Source: Stictocephala bisonia (Eukaryota > Arthropoda > Insecta > Hemiptera > Membracidae). From it: a stretch of DNA of 64,000 nucleotides. The stretch is taken from contig JAQJVL010000802.1 of assembly GCA_035578905.1 (NCBI GenBank), positions 124,001 through 188,000 on the forward strand, given 5' to 3'. Below the pieces are notes generated by a model. That model saw only the letters and a list, made by a program, of their open reading frames with translations, had not been told where the DNA came from and ran no database searches. Position 1 is the first letter of the stretch. Each line of letters begins with the position of its first letter. Positions 11,606-22,620 of this stretch are shown one piece after another. The position numbers and the translations under genes were made by a program.

Positions 11606-11987
11606 TGAAACTAACAATAGCATTCATGAAATAAACGATTAAATGTTTAAAAAACATTCAATATGCACATTTTTAATTAATGTAATCTTTTGCCATTATG
11701 AGCAGACTGAAAATATGACTTAAAATGGTTTTTTAAAAATTCTTTGTATGCCTATATTGTCGGCCTTGTTCTGCATTTAGTAAAAACCTGTCATTATTTT
11801 GTATCTTTATACTTTAAAATATATGTATAACATTTGAAAATGTTCAATACTTTAAAGCAAATACGTAGACTCTAGATGACATTGTAAAAATTAGATATTT
11901 TACTGTACTGCTAAGCCTCACACACAGTCTCATTGAAAGGTACAAGTTTCCAAAAATTTAAATTATTTTTTTTATTCCACCATAATA
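11606..11987. other. No gene recognised
   Basis: AT-rich intronic sequence of the Cut8-like gene. No open frame, repeat or RNA motif that I can support. Confidence 0.4.
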
Positions 11988-14565
11988 CAGTGGAACCTGG
12001 CTAATTCGAACTTCTATAATTCGAATTTTTCTTTAATTCGAATTATTTGGTTGGTCCCTAGGATTTTGTATGTCAATAATGTTAAAATATTGTGGATATT
12101 TCGAACTTTTTGTTAGTTAATTCGAAGTTTTGATGTCAACAACATACAATTAAAGACGGTTTCTGGGCAGTTTAGACAGCGGCGGAGTGTCATTGTTCCG
12201 TCCCCTCATTAGCGCCGGACAGCTGCGTGCTATTTTCGTCTAAAACTTCCGCCTAGACGGGATGGTTGGGACGGCTACCTGCTACGTAGTGTCCCAGGTC
12301 AGTGCCCTCCCACCCCCACCCCCACTTTCCAGTTGTCTTGTGTCTATCACAGCGACAGTTTCGTCGGTTCAGTTGCCAATTGAATTTCTGACTGTCAAAT
12401 CCGTGCCGTCCGGTCATGTTGTGCTTGTGTATCCTTGTTACTGTATGTTGTTAAGAGAAACTGTTTTTAGTTTGAACTTGTGTGTACTGTACTGTAGTGT
12501 GTGACTTATTGCAATGTCATCATCCAAAACTAAATTAACCTATAAATCGCTAACTTTGGCCGAAAAAGTAGCGGTGATTAGGGAGGTGGAGAAAGGCGTA
12601 AAGAAGAAAGCCGAGATCGCCAGAGACTTTGGTATCCCACCAAACACATTATCGACATTTTTAAAAAATAAAGACAAAATTTTGAGAAGTCAAAGTGAAA
12701 GTGGACAAGGACGAAAACGAGTGAGGGAACCGGACAACCCCGATGTGGACAGCTGTGTTTTGAAATGGTTCAAACAGGCGAGGGACAAAAAAATTCCAGT
12801 AAGTGGCACCATTATGCGTGTTAAGGCTGAACAGTTTGCTAATGAATTGGATAAACATAATTTTAAAGCCAGCACAGGATGGTTGGATGGTTTTAAGGAG
12901 AGAAACAACATTTCCTTTAAATCAATTTGTGGAGAAAGTAGTGCAGTTAACAAATGCGATGCAGATCAGTGGAAGAAAGACTTGCAAGAAATGATAGCAG
13001 ACAGGGACCCTAAAGACATTTTTAACGTTGATGAGACTGGGCTTTTTTTTAAGTGCACCCCAAATAAAACCCTTGCATTTAAGGACGATAAGTGTCATGG
13101 CGGTAAACTAAGCAAGGAAAGAGTTACACTGCTTGTTGGAGCCAATATGGATGGAACAGAAAAACTTCCTCTCTTAATGATCGGAAAAGCGGCTAACCCC
13201 GTTGTTTTAAAAATGTAAAAACAAAACCAGTACCCTATGAATCCAGTGCAAAAGCTTGGATGACCAGTGCACTTTTTGAAAAGTGGCTCTTGCAGCTTGA
13301 CAAGAAGATTGGCAAACAAAAACGGACAATTATTCTCCTAATTGACAATTGCACTGCACACAACAGAATTCCACTTCTGGAGAATGTAAAAGTGCTCTAT
13401 TTTCCACCAAATATGACGTCCGTTGTGCAACCTATGGACCAGGGCATAATAAAAAATCTTAAACAACTCTACAGGAAATTGTTAGTGGAAAAGATTCTCA
13501 CAGAGGAGGGAAATGCGCTTAAAGTCAAACTTGACATTCTGCAAACCTCAAGAATGTGCAAGCAAGCTTGGGATCAGGTCACAGCTAAAACAATTAAGAA
13601 CTGTTTCAAAAAAGCGGGTTTAAGTAAAGAAGAAAGTGAAAGTGCCGAGATTGAAGTTGCTGACAGTGACATTGTGAATGAACCGGTGCCAGCAGTCGAT
13701 GGATGGGAGGAAATTGTGTCTGGTTCCATCACATTTGAAGACTTTGTCAATGTTGATGAAGATGTTGCGGTTTGCGGTGAACTCAGTGACGCCAACATAC
13801 TCGCGGAGGTAAACAATGCGAACCTCGCTGCAGACGACGACACTGACGCATTTGGTGACGAGGATGCTGAACAACCAATCCCAACGGCGACTGAGGCTTC
13901 CAGTTATGTAAATAAACTAAGAATATTTTTCGAACACCAAAGCAATGTAAGTGATTCCATTTTTCAATCACTGGGTAATTTAGATTCATTTATTTTAGCA
14001 GAGAGAGAGTAAGGGCAATGAAACAACCTAAGATACGTGACTTTTTTAAAAATCAGTAAGTGAGAAATGACAGTACTGCCAATGTAACACTTTCGTTTTT
14101 ATTGTATCTTTTGTAACTTTTTTTGTAAATAAGTATGTATATTTTAGTTCTTTTGTACAGTAACTCATGTTGATGTTTAATTTTATGTAAAATGGACACG
14201 TTTTAGTACTTTTTCTTGTAGCCTAAACTGTTTAACAATGCATTGCACTGTAACTAGGTACAATATAAGTTGTAATGCAGTACATACAAATCTTTGTTGT
14301 ATTTATTGTTAATTATATTGTGGAATTTTACAAGTTTTATTTGTTTTTTTTATTTGTCATTACTGTAGTTTGTTCACATAAAGTACAACAGCACAGAAAT
14401 GTTACACTATGTTAAATAAAATTATGTTTTGTCTTTAAACATAAGGTTTGAGTAATATTTTTGCCCTTTTTTTTGTATAATTCGAATTTTTGGATAATTC
14501 GAATTTTTGGATAATTCGAATTTTTGTTATGGTCCCGTCAGATTCGAATTATCCAAGTTCCACTT
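11988..14565 (+). mobile_element. Tigger-type (pogo) DNA transposon
   Basis: The left terminus CAGTGGAACCTGGCTAATTC follows a TA at 11986-11987. The right end, read on the minus strand, is AGTGGAACTTGGATAATTCG, with the outermost base changed and the flanking TA not preserved. Subterminal TAATTCGAA words recur at both ends and are tandemly repeated at 14478-14525. CAGTGGAACC is the classical Tigger start. It sits in the Cut8-like intron in the opposite orientation to that gene. Confidence 0.85.
12514..14012 (+). pseudogene. Tigger transposase, single frameshift
   Basis: The first frame (12514-13218) has an N-terminal CENP-B-like helix-turn-helix (residues about 9-60, LTLAEKVAVIREVEKG...IARDFGIPPNTLSTFLKN), a second DNA-binding segment (about 75-145), and the first catalytic Asp in FNVDETGLFF (D173). 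It stops at 13218. The protein continues in another frame from about 13200 to 14012 with LLIDNCTAHN (second catalytic Asp) and VQPMDQGIIKNLK (third acidic residue), so the DDE/D triad is present but split. The break falls in a short C run near 13196-13199 and fits loss of one base. The rest of the frame is clean to an acidic C-terminus. This is therefore a recent inactivation or a sequencing error. Confidence 0.85.
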
Positions 14566-15518
14566 TTTTTGTATTGATATGGCAGTGTCAAATCAACAAT
14601 GCAAATGGAAACCCCATGTTGGTGGATTTGTTTAGATTTTCTCCACCTTAATTTTTTCAGTTTTTAATGTTTGAGCCAAACATCTAAATAGAAACATTCG
14701 TTAACTGTCTGCAATTTGTGAAATACTCAGAATTATAAATAAATATTTTTAAATATTTCATGTCCATCTGTTAAGATATAGATTACAGCAGTGATACAAT
14801 GTTCATATAATTTTGTGAAAATTTATCTTAATTAAATTAATCTTAGTAAAAAATCACACCCCTTAAAATCTAAGTTTACTAGTTAAATTAAAAACAACTG
14901 AGATGTACAAGAGGAAAAGTAAATAAAAGAAAAATGTACATCAATTGTACTCACAAAATTTTCTTGTCTCAACAAAATAAAAACAGTTGAACTCTCTTTC
15001 TACAATCACTTCAGATGGAAACTAAATCAGGCTAACACTCAAGTTTAAGGAGGTTGTTACCATCTTCATGAAGGCTTTAAACCACAGAGATGAATAGATA
15101 ATAACGCAAGTGACTTGACCAAGTCACTGCCGTTATGTTAATAATATAGATAAATTGTCAGCAATACTTAAAGTACTCGAGAAGTAGAACGGAAATTTCG
15201 GAGTTATAACTGGATTTTTAATTCCTGTCACTTCATCAGACAGTTCCATATATAAACCTTCAAAATCAACATTTATTAGCATCAGACGATAAAAATATTT
15301 TTGCATTCTGATTATAAAATAAATTATCTTAAACTTTAATTTCATACATCAGCAAATAGATGTACATATTGAACGTGTTCACAGACCAAACTCTGTTTTG
15401 GCATGGACAGGAAAACAATAAAGATTGTTCATAAAATGAAACTTCGGAAATTTTAACTTTTACACTATCATTTTAGGTTAACAGAAATAAAGTATGTAAA
15501 TGGTTATAGTCTTTCTAC
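14566..15518. other. No gene recognised; Cut8-like intron
   Basis: AT-rich intron. The 70-residue frame at 15133-15345 on the minus strand has no recognisable motif. Confidence 0.4.
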
Positions 15519-15665
15519 CTGGAGTCGCTACATTGTCCAGGAAGGTTATTGCTCCTATCCGAGCAGGAATCTCCGAGAGTGCACTGCGAGTGGACCGTCG
15601 CATCTGGGGCATCTCATGAGGTGGGGTCTCCATTGTGAAGACTGATGGTAAATCTTTTATATGAT
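15519..15665 (-). CDS. Cut8: Cut8-like exon 3, probable start codon
   Basis: Acceptor GTTATGTTTCAG, donor GTAGAAAG. The first in-frame ATG (15633-15631) is in a strong context, CACAATGG (A at -3, G at +4), and gives METPPHEMPQMRRSTRSALS, then EIPARIGAITFLDNVATP. I prefer this start because neither upstream exon has an in-frame ATG. The frame is nevertheless open through the exon before (LNSQVSKTALKLKWSLADYH), so a longer N-terminus from an unseen exon cannot be excluded. The arginine-rich RRSTRSALSEIPARI segment is typical of a nuclear linker. Confidence 0.7.
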
Positions 15666-16126
15666 CTGAAACATAACATTAACTGTTACCCCTAGATTCA
15701 TTATTCATTAGTGAGACACTGATCGTAGAGATAGGGAATATGAGGGCAAATGAGTGTTATGACTGTAGATGAACAAGTGTCGTCGTTACTAAGGTCGACC
15801 GTTTCTCAGATAGAGCTATTTATTTATACCCCCAATAGCCAGTATAACTAAGAGACCTACAGCTTTACATAGAATCCGAACTACGAAGTAGCCTATAGGT
15901 CTGATTTTCAGCTAACAAGTCTGGCACTCAGTTCTCTTCTTACACATCGGAATGTTGATTACCATTCAACATTTACACCCCAGACTTCTCTAGTAGTGTC
16001 CACATCAATGGTAACCATTAAGCGAACAATGTGTCATTTATATACAAACCTACAAGATATCTGATATAATAGGAACTGTGCCATTAATTTGATTCTGCAA
16101 TTAGAGCTGATATAAACTGCATTATA

Positions 16127-16930
16127 CAGAGTAGAAAAAATATGGAAACGCTTTCACAACAAAGTTATTTTTTCCATAGATGATTTTATAGTTTAATTTC
16201 TTTTATTTATTGTGCTCCAATTTATTGTGGTAAATTTTTTACCTGAATAATTTACTTAAAACTGTTAAATAGCAGAGAAATAATAGTGTTCAAATTAGAA
16301 CAACATAGACTGTGTTTTTTTGAAAAGAAAATTACTTTTAAAGGAAACAAGTTTTTTGACAGTTTACCACAAATTATTAAACAGGAGAAAAATCTAAATA
16401 AATTTCTTAAATTACGAAGAGTTTTTGATAGACTCATCATTTTACTCCATTAATGAATTTATACTTTTGAACCATTAAAATGGGATTTTATTGCTATTGT
16501 TTTTTGTTGAATTGTTTGCTATGTTTATTGTTTAAGGTTACTAAATGTTTAAGTGGTCTTTAAATTATAATTAAGGTTGACACTATTTCTGTATAATATG
16601 TACTAATATGAAATAAAGATATTTTGATTGATTGAGTTACTTTGAAATTCAAATGACCGCTACTATGGAAAGGATAAACCTTATGAAGTCTGGTTTGCGG
16701 CAATTAATTTCTCTTGAATAGGCCTTTCATTTGATACCAAATTAGACCTAGGCTTATGTTGAGCATTTTCTTTCAACTCCTTGTGGGCCATCCCTGAAAA
16801 GATGAAATATTGCTAATGGCGACAAAAAGTATGTTCTTTGTAACCATGATTATGTTGTGTACAAGGTTTTACTTTTACAAGTGAAGTCATACAAAAGTTG
16901 TGAAAGTGTTTCATATTTTTTCCCACCCTT
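16127..16930. mobile_element. Mariner-like MITE, interrupted by a LINE fragment
   Basis: Left end CAGAGTAGAAAAAATATGGA, right end (minus strand) AAGGGTGGGAAAAAATATGA. Both continue AAACRCTTTCACAAC and both are flanked by TA (16125-16126 and 16931-16932). TA target plus CAGGGTGGR-type termini fit Tc1/mariner. A LINE 3' end (16299-16636) is inserted in it. A partial copy without that insert is at 11160-11443. Confidence 0.65.
16299..16636 (+). pseudogene. LINE 3' end inserted in the MITE
   Basis: The plus-strand frame reads LCFFEKKITFKGNKFFDSLP followed by QIIKQEKNLNKFLKLRRVFD and a stop near 16451. This is a reverse transcriptase ORF ending of CR1/Jockey type. It is followed by a 3' UTR and a TTGATTGATTGA tail at 16625-16636. 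Comparison with the uninterrupted MITE copy at 11305-11320 fixes both insertion borders. Confidence 0.65.
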
Positions 16931-16936
16931 TATTTG

Positions 16937-18559
16937 CATTACAGTAGCGCTACACTACTGTACTCCAAAATAGATGATAATATGAGACACAAAATTGAAC
17001 ACTGGATGAAAAATCTACTTGAGTGTATAAAATCAATAACATTACTGAACTCAAAAAAGGAAATCAATTCAAAAAAAAAATGAGGATATTACTATGAATA
17101 TGACCGTGTTGCTTACTTCATGTAGAGCCAGTTGGGTAATGGGCTTAGGAGTGGCCAAGTTCCTGCTTACCAGGTAATATTCAGCAAAAACAGCTGCTCA
17201 GTAGCTAAGATTTCAGATTGCAAAATTAAAAAGTTCATAGAATATATCCCAAATGGTCTGACAGTAATCTCTCAGGAAAAAATGTATTCTATATACAGAC
17301 CTTTAATTGAACCATTAACTGCTGATAGTGAAAAGAAGAAAAACATAAGTGTGTACAATGCTGAAGCTATATAGAGGCACCCTAATTATCAGCCATGATA
17401 ATTAGTTTTATATGGCTATGGCATGAAATGTTATTAGTCCATCTTGAGACTTTCCAGCAACCCTGTAAACGTTATCTTTTCTTTTACTACATATAAATAG
17501 CCCAGCATTTTTACTTTATCTCTCAACTAACATCATTGAAGGGTTAAATAAGTCTCTATAAAATAAAATTTAACAATATGAGTATAAATCAATCAATAGA
17601 TAAAATATGATGCTTTAGCTTTAGATCAATATTTTGCAAGTGTTATTGACAAATACAACAAATATACCATCTAACTGATAGTACGGAAAGCAGTATTAGA
17701 TATTGATATTTCTAAATGACTCAAGATATATTGTTTAGACTAATCTGAAACAATTGCGAAGGTCAAATAAATTTAAAGTATTCTGTTGATCCCTGAACTG
17801 TATGATAACAATGTTTACAAAAGTACAATCATGTTTGATAACAATATGAAGAAGGGTAGATTAGGGTGAGGTCGAAACACTGACTAGGGGAGGGGTCAAA
17901 CCAATAACTAGAGGTCATGTTTTTCTATTCACAGCCTCGTATGGTCTCATACTGTTCTTAACAATATGTATCACTAAGTCCAAGGCACGTACCTTATTTG
18001 TACGATTGAAAATGAATTTAGTACATTATTATTATTATGGCTAATTTATAAGATGCTGAAAGCAGTTACAGTGATAAATAATACAGTGATACATAATGAT
18101 GGTAACTTTCGTCGCAATTGTCTCTAATCTCCCACCATTCGTAGCCATAAGCATTCAAGTAAGTAATATGGTAATGACCCACCCATATATGTACAGTAGT
18201 ACTGACCCACCCACCCGCCCATACAGTATCAATATCATGTACGTAATCTTTAGTGAGGTTAGCTAGTCAAGGACGCTGGGTGTTGTGTGGTTTCGTTAAG
18301 GCACACATCTCGTGGGTGGATTTTCGTTGTGTCGCAACTCACAGAGATTTAAACCAACTGACAAAAACAAGAGATTTTTATTTTATTTTGCGTTGATGCA
18401 AGTAAAGGGGGTTTGCATTTTTTTTTTCCCCAATACATCCTTTACATATACAGGGCAGGTGATTGGTTTGTAGGCAGACACATGACATAACACCACCGTA
18501 CGTATACACGGTGGGTGGGTGGGTGGGTTATATATTCTTGACTGTGTGACTATACTCAC
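16937..18559. other. No gene recognised; Cut8-like intron
   Basis: AT-rich. An 80-residue plus frame at 17132-17374 looks coding-like (KIKKFIEYIPNGLTVISQEK) but I cannot assign it. Near 18180-18240 and 18500-18535 there are isolated copies of the ACCCACCC..TATACGTAC words that form the minisatellite at 49940-50361. Confidence 0.35.
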
Positions 18560-18614
18560 AATCAGCCAGGCTCCATTTGAGCTTTAAGGCTGTTTTGGAC
18601 ACTTGAGAGTTCAA
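18560..18614 (-). other. Cut8: Cut8-like exon 2, probable 5' UTR
   Basis: A 55-base exon with strong donor GTGAGTATA (18559-18551) and an acceptor CACCGACCAG after a pyrimidine-rich tract. It leaves phase 1, matching exon 3. It has no in-frame ATG. It contains an out-of-frame ATGGAGCCTGGCTGA, a four-residue upstream ORF in good context. It is assigned to this gene only by its splice sites and strand. Confidence 0.5.
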
Positions 18615-19065
18615 CTGGTCGGTGTCACGGCCAGTGGGTGGATAAAATAAAAACAAAGTTATATTAATAATGAAATGTTCAAATCGGTTACATGCTTTAA
18701 AACTGCTTGTCTAGGGTTAATTTAGGCTTCAAAGGCATTGCAGATAAATCAGGTATTAATGTAACCGGGATCGGTTTGTGATTGCCGCATTCTCGCCATA
18801 AATTATCATATCCATTTTTTTGTCAAGATACATTCAAGGAACTACTTTCTGCTTTTGTTCCATAAAAAAAGAGAGGTCAAGGAAATTAGAATGTGGATTC
18901 ATCCAATTCTTGAGAAGAAGCAAGAAAAGAGCTCATATAACCTTGTTTAACATTGTGTAGATGATAATTTTAACTTTTTCAGTGTGTTTTTCAACTTTTT
19001 TGAAAAAATCTTCAATATTTAACTTGTTGCCAACAAGCCCTTTTAAGCTATTGTCTGAGTCTCAT

Positions 19066-19303
19066 GAGATTAAGAAGATGTCTATTACTTTGCATTAAGA
19101 AGATGTCTATTACATTGTATTAAGAAGATGTCTATTACTTTGCATTAAGAAGATGTCTATTACTTTGCATTAAGAAGATGTCTATTACTTTGCATTAAGA
19201 AGATGTCTATTACTTTGCATTAAGAAGATGTCTATTACTTTGCATTAAGAAGATGTCTATTACTTTGCATTAAGAAGATGTCTATTACTTTGCATTAAGA
19301 AGA
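19066..19303. repeat. 25-bp minisatellite, about 10 copies
   Basis: Unit TTAAGAAGATGTCTATTACTTTGCA, nearly identical in every copy apart from an early ACATTGTA variant. The low divergence implies recent expansion. It lies in the first third of the 16-kb Cut8-like intron. Confidence 0.95.
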
Positions 19304-19749
19304 TTCACCTAATTCTAATTATATACTTTCACTATTATCATAAGACAAGAACTCAAAAGACTTGTTGACAACAAATTAAATATTGAAGATTTTATTCATA
19401 AAGTTGAAAATAATTATGTTAACTTCATCCTAATTGTTTGGGGGCCATTAAGGTAGTAAGTTTTCAGAATTTTAATTCTGAATTTAATTTATGAATGAAA
19501 TTTAATTAATGAAATTAAAAAGTGTAGAGCATTTATTTAATTTTCTGTCACTTATTTTTGTACTTAAAGGCTACTGAATATATTATTTTCATCAACCATA
19601 GATGAGTTCACCTTGGAAACGGTTTGTTTAGAAACCCAAATTTTAAAATTAGATATATTAAAAATATTTTATTTAATTTTAATAATTTTTTTTAATCAAT
19701 GATCTGTTTATATTTGTATGTTTGGCAGATAGAAAATTTAGTCTATGTA

Positions 19750-20367
19750 TTTGCCATCATTACGTGAAAATTACCAATCACAACGTTTCGATTTGGTAAA
19801 ACCCAAACCTTTTTCAAGTGCTAAAAACTAAATTACATCTACACAAACATGTTATAAAACTACGTTCTTAAACTAATAAATAAATTTATCTACTTTAATA
19901 ATTATCTACATTTTTACCTAGATCCTAGAGTGGGGTACAATAAAATCAACTTATACTAAATATAAAATGTAAACAGGGTTAAATTAATATAACCAATTAG
20001 GCGCTGTCAAGGTCACGATATCAACGAAAACATTTTAAAACACAATTAAAATTAATATTCAAATCAGACTGAAATAAGATTACACTAACTAATCATAAAT
20101 ATATGGTACCTGAAAAACACTATTAATTAAAAATAACATTCAACATGCACAAAAATGATGTATATGACTCGGAAGGGCTGAAACTACTATTACAATTACA
20201 TTTTACTATTACAATTACATTTTACCTGAAAAGACAACAATTATTAGGAATAAAACAATACAATAATCAAATATTACAAAAATGATGAAGTCTTACGACC
20301 CGCAGTGAGGATGGCGTCTAGACGTCCCAGGCACGAAGTGAGGATGATACAATCCAAATGCAGTGTC
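19750..20367. repeat. Penelope-like inverted arm, 3' side
   Basis: Inverted partner of 21372-21985 with a few percent differences by eye. It also has a local duplication of CTATTACAATTACATTTTAC at 20188-20223, matched in the other arm at about 21520-21555. Confidence 0.85.
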
Positions 20368-20677
20368 TACGAAGTTCCCTCGAAGGTGATAAAACACGGG
20401 GACTAGACAAACATACACACTACACTTCACAACAACCATACACAGACTGACGAGCTCAGGGACGTACGCTCCAAGATCGCCAAAAATGCGGTGACTCAGG
20501 TACGGGGACGTAGACTCATGGGGTGTTTAATTGTTGTAGGTGCAGGTGGTGTAGGATTCTAGTTAGATGATGTCATGAGTGTATTGAACTTTTTATCAAG
20601 TGTGTTTTTAAGTAAAGGAACCCACATGGGTCTAACTTCTATGCTACTTTGACTGATTACTTGTTCATTATTTAATA

Positions 20678-21390
20678 TCATAAAGGCACCTTCGATGAAT
20701 TTACGTTTAAAAAATGTGGTTCCCTGTGAAGTATTTTTGTGTTATCCCAGTTAAATCTGTGTTCATTGTTCCAGACATGTTCAGCTAATTTAGAATGGGT
20801 AGTGTCTCCTTTTTTAATGTTATTTTTGTGTTCTTTTAGCCTAACTTCCAGTGGTCTCTTTGTTTCCCCTATGTATTTTTCATTGCATTCACAAGTAATG
20901 CAATGTACTACATTTTTGGAGGATTGCTCCTCATTCTTTGGTTTAGTTTTAGTTAAAGACTGTCTTAATGTGTTTTGAGTGGTGAATGATGTTCTGATTT
21001 TGTATTTCCTAGCTATGCGTGTGATTTTTTCTGAAATGTTAGGCGTATATGGAATGTACATAAATGCTTTAGGCTTTTCTGTGTCAGTGGGTGTTTGTTT
21101 GCATTTTCTTATTTGTTTGCATTTGTTTATGAGATACTGAGGGTAGCCATTGTTTATTAGATCTTTGGAAACATTTTTTAGTTCATTATCTAGTTTAGTT
21201 TTGTCTGAGCATATGGCTCAGGCCCTATCAAAGAGAGAGAAGTCTACGCCTTCTTTAACAGTTTGTGGGTGGTTAGAATTGAAATTGAGGTATTTGCCTA
21301 TGTGAGTTTGTTTTCTGTAGACTGATGTTTTAAAGCCATGTTTTGTTTTTTCTACATTTACATCCAAAAATGACACTGCATTTGGATTGT
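20678..21390 (-). pseudogene. Penelope-like RT C-terminus plus GIY-YIG endonuclease
   Basis: The minus-strand reading begins near 21390 with NPNAVSFLDVNVEKTKHGFK, TSVYRKQTHIGKYLNFNSNH and PQTVKEGVDFSLFDRA. This is the thumb/linker region of Penelope-type reverse transcriptase. A TGA stop interrupts at about 21217. The frame then continues through NKCKQIRKCKQ and IPYTPNISEKITRIARKY to a GIY-YIG domain: VVHCITCECNEKYIGETKRP, LEVRLKEHK, and the downstream AEHVWNNEHRFNWDNTKILH. Key GIY-YIG residues (Y in KYIGET, R in LEVRLKEH, H and N in the third block) are present. The fingers and palm are missing. Confidence 0.82.
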
Positions 21391-21985
21391 ATCATCCTCA
21401 CTTCCTGCCTGGGACGTCTAGACGCCATCGTCACTGCGGGTCGTAAGACTTCATCATTTTTGTAATATTTGATTATTGTATTGTTTTATTCCTAATAATT
21501 GTTGTCTTTTCAGGTTAAAATGTAATTGTAATAGTAAAATGTAATTGTAATAGTAGTTTCAGCCCTTCCGAGTCATTTATATCATTTTTGTGCATGTTGA
21601 ATGTTAGTTTAAATTAATAGTGTTTTTCAGGTACCATATATTTATGATTAGTTAATGTAATCTTATTTCAGTCTGATTTGAATAATAATTTTAATTGTGT
21701 TTAAACATTTTTCGTTGATATCGTGACCTTGACAGCGCCTAATTGGTTATATTAATTTAACCCTGTTAACATTTTATATTTAGTATAAGTTGATTTTGTT
21801 GTACCCCTCTCTAGGATCTAGGTAAAAATGTAGATAATTATTAAAGTAGATAAGTTTATTAGTTTAAGAACGTAGTTTTATAACATGTTTGTGTAGATGT
21901 AATTTAGTTTTTAGCACTTGAAAAAGGTTTGGGTTTTACCAAATCGAAACGTCGTGATTGGTAATTTTCACGTAATGATGGCAAA
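21372..21985. repeat. Penelope-like inverted arm, 5' side
   Basis: Inverted partner of 19750-20367. Its inner edge runs directly into the truncated reverse transcriptase frame. Confidence 0.85.
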
Positions 21986-22094
21986 TTTCCAACTACCTTT
22001 GTCTCCCTCATCTGATACTACATCATTAACAAATTTCAAAAACAAAGCTATGTATTTGGTTGAATTTACACCATATTTTGGAATATTCAATTTC

Positions 22095-22620
22095 TAATTA
22101 TATTAGTGTAAAAACACACAGACGACAGCGTAGCGCAGTGTAACGTAGCCGTGCGCAGTGTAACGTAGCCGTGCGCAGTGTAACGTAGCCGTGCGCAGTG
22201 TAACGTAGCCGTGCGCAGTGTAGTCCAAATACACACAGAGAGCACAGCGTTTATCAGTGTAGCGCATTGCAGGTTGTAGACGGTCATGAAGTACATCACA
22301 TCAGTATAGAGGATGGCTCTATCGAAAGCGATTCGTATTAGTCTTTGCGAAAATACCTTAAGGTGGCAGTTTTTGCTCAATAGAAGAAGTGTCTGGGTGC
22401 ATGAAGTGTGTACGGGTAGGGACAAACATGGTGAATATCACTACTTATTTCCCGTCCTTAGGAAACACGAGTCTCGTTTTATGGATTACACGAGAATGTC
22501 GACGACGACGTTCGATTATATATTCAATTTGGTGAAGGATGATTTGGAGAAACAGACAACGAATTTGAGGAGACCAATTGGTGCAGAAGAGAGACTAGTT
22601 CTAACTTTGAAGTAGGCTGT
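22095..22620 (+). pseudogene. PIF/Harbinger transposase N-terminus (HARBI1-like), partial
   Basis: An open frame at 22313-22615 (100 residues) reads ...LNRRSVWVHEVCTGRDKHGE, YHYLFPVLRKHESRFMDYTR, MSTTTFDYIFNLVKDDLEKQ and TTNLRRPIGAEERLVLTLK. This is the conserved start of PIF/Harbinger nucleases (RRxWVHP..R..HGE...LFPELR..E.RF..YFRMS..TFD.L). It ends at a potential GTAGGC donor. No second exon with the DDE residues follows in the next kilobases, so the copy looks truncated. The minisatellite at 22133-22222 sits upstream. Confidence 0.7.
22133..22222. repeat. 20-bp minisatellite, 4-5 copies
   Basis: Unit GCAGTGTAACGTAGCCGTGC, almost invariant, immediately upstream of the Harbinger-type frame. 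Confidence 0.95.

Larger units (their letters stand above)
19750..21985 (-). mobile_element. Penelope-like element with long inverted terminal repeats
   Basis: Arms of about 615 bases at 19750-20367 and 21372-21985 are near-perfect inverted copies; both ends carry TTTGCCATCATTACGTGAAA. They enclose the 3' part of a Penelope-type ORF read on the minus strand. The arms share the TACCAAATCGAAACGT and CTGGGACGTCTAGACGCC words. Pseudo-LTRs in inverted orientation are known for Penelope-like elements. The inner ~20 bases of each arm include the first bases of the retained ORF, which fits 5' truncation with template switching. Confidence 0.82.

Noticed and set aside
17132..17374. A small host gene of 80 residues
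   Set aside because: The composition is coding-like, but there is no family motif, no splice support and no homologous copy; left unassigned.
21940..21970. A catalytic hammerhead ribozyme in the Penelope-like arms
   Set aside because: The GAAACG end is present, but the CTGANGA core is not (the sequence reads CTTGAAAAAGG), so the fold lacks essential bases.
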